A stretch of DNA of 64,000 nucleotides, taken from Streptomyces shenzhenensis. Its GTDB lineage: Bacteria > Actinomycetota > Actinomycetes > Streptomycetales > Streptomycetaceae. The stretch spans positions 102,166-166,165 of the forward strand of contig NZ_PENI01000022.1 in NCBI RefSeq assembly GCF_003688995.1. Reading direction: 5' to 3'. Both the position numbers and the translations under genes were made by a program. Positions 61,771 to 64,000 of the stretch are shown one piece after another. Within the stretch, counting starts at the first letter, position 1. Each line of letters begins with the position of its first letter. Below the pieces are notes generated by a model. The model saw only the letters and a program-made list of their open reading frames with translations, was not told the DNA's origin and made no database searches.

Positions 61771-63045
61771 ATGACCCTGCGCATCGGCTGCATAGCCGAC
61801 GACTTCACCGGCGGCACGGACGTCGCCGCAGCCTTCCGGCGGGCCGGCCTGCGCACCGCCCTGGTCTTCGGCGCCCCGGACAGCACGACCGAGCTGCCCG
61901 CCGACTGCGACGTCGCCGTCGTCGCCCTCAAATCCCGCTCCGCGCCCGCCGACGAGGCCGTCGCCGACTCCCTGACCGCCCAGCGCTGGCTGCACGCCAA
62001 GGGCGCCGCGCAGATCTACCTCAAGTACTGCTCCACTTTCGACTCCACACCCCGGGGCAATATCGGCCCCGTCACCGACGCGCTCCTGCAGGCCGCCGGT
62101 ACCGCCGTCACCCTGCACTGCCCGGCCTCCCCGCCCAACGGGCGCACCGTCTACCAGGGCCATCTCTTCGTCCACGACCAGCTCCTGTCCGACTCTCCCC
62201 TGCGCCACCATCCGCTCACCCCCATGACCGACTCCGCCCTGGTGCGCCTGCTGTCCGCGCAGACCCCGCACCGCGTCGCCCTGATCGACTGGCCGACCGT
62301 ACGCCGCGGGGTGGACGCGGTCCGCGAGGCCCTCAGCGCGCACCGGCAGGCAGGTGTCCGGCACGTCATCGCCGACGCCCTCACCGACGACGACCTCGCC
62401 GTCCTCGGCGCCGCCGCCCTCGAACTCCCCGTCGTCGCGGGCGCCGCCGGACTGGCCGAGGGCCTCGGCCGCGCCTACCCCACCGCCGGTCCCGACCCCG
62501 CCGATGCGCTGCCGCGGCAGGGCCGCGCCGCGGTTCTGGCAGGCAGTTGCTCCGCCCGCACCCTGGAGCAGATCGCCCAGTTCTACGCCGCCGGGCTGCC
62601 CTCCCTGCACCTTGACGTCCTGGCCGCCGCCACCGGCCGGGACGTCATCGGCGAGGCAATGACCTGGTACGACGCGCAGGACCCCAAGCTGCCCGTGCTC
62701 GTCTACGCCTCCGCCTCACCGGACGAACTCGCCGCCGTACAGGCCCAGTTGGGCGTCTCCGAAGCAGCCGCCCAGGTCGAGGAACTCCTCGGCACCCTCG
62801 CCTCCCGCCTCGTCGAACGCGGCGTGCGCCGGCTCCTCGTCGCGGGTGGGGAGACCTCGGGCGCCGTCACCACAGCCCTCGGGATCCGTGCCGTCCTGGT
62901 CGCGGACGAAGCCGATCCCGGCGTGCCCTGGACCTACGCCGGCGCCGCCACCGGCGGCCTCGCCCTCATGCTCAAATCCGGCAACTTCGGCGCCCCCGAT
63001 CTGTTCACCCGCGCCCTGAGCGCAACCGCCGAGGAGGCCAAGTGA
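61771..63045 (+). CDS. otnK: Four-carbon acid sugar kinase (OtnK/DUF1537-like)
   Basis: 424 residues, GAGGAG upstream. N-terminal substrate domain begins CIADDFTGGTDVAAAFRRAGL, the family signature; KYCSTFDSTPRGNIGPVTDAL follows. C-terminal nucleotide domain: VLAGSCSARTLEQI and LLVAGGETSGAVTTAL. OtnK phosphorylates 3-oxo-tetronates at C4 (Zhang et al. pathway work on threonate/erythronate). Direct neighbour of the OtnC aldolase, stop overlapping its GTG. Confidence 0.88.
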   Translation: MTLRIGCIADDFTGGTDVAAAFRRAGLRTALVFGAPDSTTELPADCDVAVVALKSRSAPADEAVADSLTAQRWLHAKGAAQIYLKYCSTFDSTPRGNIGPVTDALLQAAGTAVTLHCPASPPNGRTVYQGHLFVHDQLLSDSPLRHHPLTPMTDSALVRLLSAQTPHRVALIDWPTVRRGVDAVREALSAHRQAGVRHVIADALTDDDLAVLGAAALELPVVAGAAGLAEGLGRAYPTAGPDPADALPRQGRAAVLAGSCSARTLEQIAQFYAAGLPSLHLDVLAAATGRDVIGEAMTWYDAQDPKLPVLVYASASPDELAAVQAQLGVSEAAAQVEELLGTLASRLVERGVRRLLVAGGETSGAVTTALGIRAVLVADEADPGVPWTYAGAATGGLALMLKSGNFGAPDLFTRALSATAEEAK

Positions 63046-63686
63046 CCGGCTACGACGACGAGTCGGCCGCCCGCGCACTCATCGTGCGCACCGCCCGCTC
63101 CCTGTTCACCCGCGGCCTGACACACGGTTCCACGGGCAACCTGTCCGTCCGGCTGGCCGACGGCAGCCTTCTGCTCACTCCCACCGGCTCCAGCCTCGGC
63201 ACCGTCGAAGAGGCCGAACTCTCCCGCACCGATCTGACCGGCCATCACCTCGACGGCCCCCGGCCCACCAAGGAGGCGTTCCTGCACGCCGCGTTCTACC
63301 GGGCGCGGCCCACCGCCCACGCGGTCGTCCATCTGCACTGCACGCATGCCGCCGCCGTCTCCTGCCTGGACGACATCGACCGGGCGAACGCCCTGCCCCC
63401 GCTGACCGCGTACTACGCGATGCGCGTCGGCACTCTGCCCCTGCTCCCCTATCACGCCCCCGGCGACAGCGGCCTGGAACCGCTCGCCGAGCGGACGGCC
63501 CGCACCCACCACGCCGTGCTTCTCGCCAACCACGGCCCCGTGGTCGCCGGCCGCAGCCTGGCCCAGGCCGCCGACGCCATCGAGGAACTCGAGGAAACGG
63601 CCAAGCTCCACCTCCTGCTCAGGGGTCACACCACCCGCCCCCTCACCCGAGAGCAGGCTGCCGCGCTCGCCCCCACGTCCTCGTGA
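63042..63686 (+). CDS. otnC: Class II aldolase/decarboxylase (OtnC-like)
   Basis: 214 residues from GTG 63042. Class II aldolase motif: HGSTGNLSVRLADG (phosphate loop), TKEAFLHAAFYRARP with catalytic glutamate, HLHCTHAAAVS with two zinc histidines, and LLANHGPVVAGRSL with the third. In the known pathway OtnC decarboxylates 3-oxo-tetronate 4-phosphate to dihydroxyacetone phosphate. Last gene of the operon. Confidence 0.87.
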   Translation: MTGYDDESAARALIVRTARSLFTRGLTHGSTGNLSVRLADGSLLLTPTGSSLGTVEEAELSRTDLTGHHLDGPRPTKEAFLHAAFYRARPTAHAVVHLHCTHAAAVSCLDDIDRANALPPLTAYYAMRVGTLPLLPYHAPGDSGLEPLAERTARTHHAVLLANHGPVVAGRSLAQAADAIEELEETAKLHLLLRGHTTRPLTREQAAALAPTSS

Positions 63687-63789
63687 CGGCCGAACACGTC
63701 CCGAGCGCAGCACCCCCGACGAAATACACCTTCATGCGCACACCTGACCAGGCCGTGCGGAACACCTGGACACGACGATGGGACAGCCC

Positions 63790-64000
63790 GTGCTTGTGAA
63801 AACGTTCGGCTGGTCGTTCGCGGTCACCGCGCTCGGCCTGGTCGCCGCGGTCTTCTACGGGGGGTGGACCGCGTTTGGCATCGTGGCGATCCTGTCCATC
63901 CTCGAAATCTCGCTGTCGTTCGACAACGCCGTGGTCAACGCCGGCATCCTGAAGAAGATGAACGCCTTCTGGCAGCGGATCTTCCTCACGATCGGCGTTC
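63790..64000 (+). CDS. TerC/DUF475-like membrane protein (C-terminus beyond window)
   Basis: The visible 70 residues (GTG 63790; ATG 63778 would add four) begin VLVKTFGWSFAVTALGLVAAV and contain ILSILEISLSFDNAVVNAGILKKM, the TerC/DUF475 hallmark with E and two D/N in the first helices. Members are metal-ion or tellurite-related membrane proteins. 91 bp separates it from the aldolase stop; independent transcription is likely. Confidence 0.85.
   Translation, partial: MLVKTFGWSFAVTALGLVAAVFYGGWTAFGIVAILSILEISLSFDNAVVNAGILKKMNAFWQRIFLTIGV

Overview
The window is about 70% G+C with strong G/C preference at third codon positions, frequent GTG and TTG starts, many ATGA/GTGA gene overlaps, abundant one-component regulators (IclR, LacI, TetR, MarR, GntR, XRE, AraC/GlxA) and an ECF sigma factor. 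This points to a Streptomyces or close relative. The mix of catabolic operons, regulators and decaying genes suggests chromosome-arm rather than core sequence, but no species is assigned. No tRNA, rRNA, CRISPR array, insertion sequence or phage gene was recognised.

Layout. (1) 1-9616, minus strand: a pst-like operon preceded by a candidate PHO box. It encodes a small protein, PstC, PstA, a membrane-anchored PstS, a large membrane-anchored second binding protein, a secreted third binding protein and an Ig-like surface protein cut by the window edge. No PstB ATPase lies in the window. (2) 9670-16436: a decayed NmrA-type gene behind a luciferase-like flavin oxidoreductase, a divergent XRE/methionine aminopeptidase pair, a double GNAT protein, a decayed aminoglycoside-phosphotransferase-like gene and a secreted GH127 enzyme. 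(3) 16718-23253: dipeptidase E and an IclR regulator, divergent from a DUF1177 - OPT transporter - AroM - Asp/Glu racemase operon. Three 25-bp tandem repeats lie between them. (4) 23288-31340: an ABC-permease remnant, an ECF42-type sigma factor with its YCII partner, a D-aminopeptidase, a lipoprotein, a nucleotidyltransferase, a divergent GlxA/DJ-1 pair with a small membrane operon, and a hydrolase. (5) 31398-37680: an ABC transporter operon, a VOC protein, a TetR/DUF1772 pair and two poorly known genes. (6) 37819-45815, minus strand: a LacI-controlled catabolic operon (FAD oxidoreductase, hydantoinase/oxoprolinase, HExxH protein, carboxylate-type transporter, GH43-like secreted protein). (7) 46102-56240: a mosaic of an epimerase, aldo/keto reductase, GlxA regulator, secreted and membrane proteins, MarR, MFS, XRE and GNAT genes, with a pentapeptide fragment, a truncated SDR and a frameshifted TPR gene. 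It also holds a long structured hairpin at 49446-49628. (8) 56400-63686: a CitMHS transporter and a GntR/FadR regulator next to a four-carbon sugar-acid catabolic operon. (9) From 63790: the start of a TerC/DUF475-like membrane protein.

Main leads. The 183-nt hairpin at 49446-49628 has 14 transition-type differences between its inner arms, and all 14 become G-U wobble pairs in plus-strand RNA and none the opposite, which suggests a selected structured RNA. The pst-like operon carries three different binding-protein-like surface proteins. Two catabolic operons (DUF1177/OPT/AroM and LacI/FAD/HyuA/HExxH) have consistent gene logic but no substrate known to me. The sugar-acid operon combines an OtnK/OtnC/OtnI set with an isocitrate/tartrate-type dehydrogenase and a racemase-like protein that appears to have lost one catalytic cysteine. 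Several genes are visibly decaying: NmrA-like, APH-like, ABC permease, SDR, TPR and pentapeptide.
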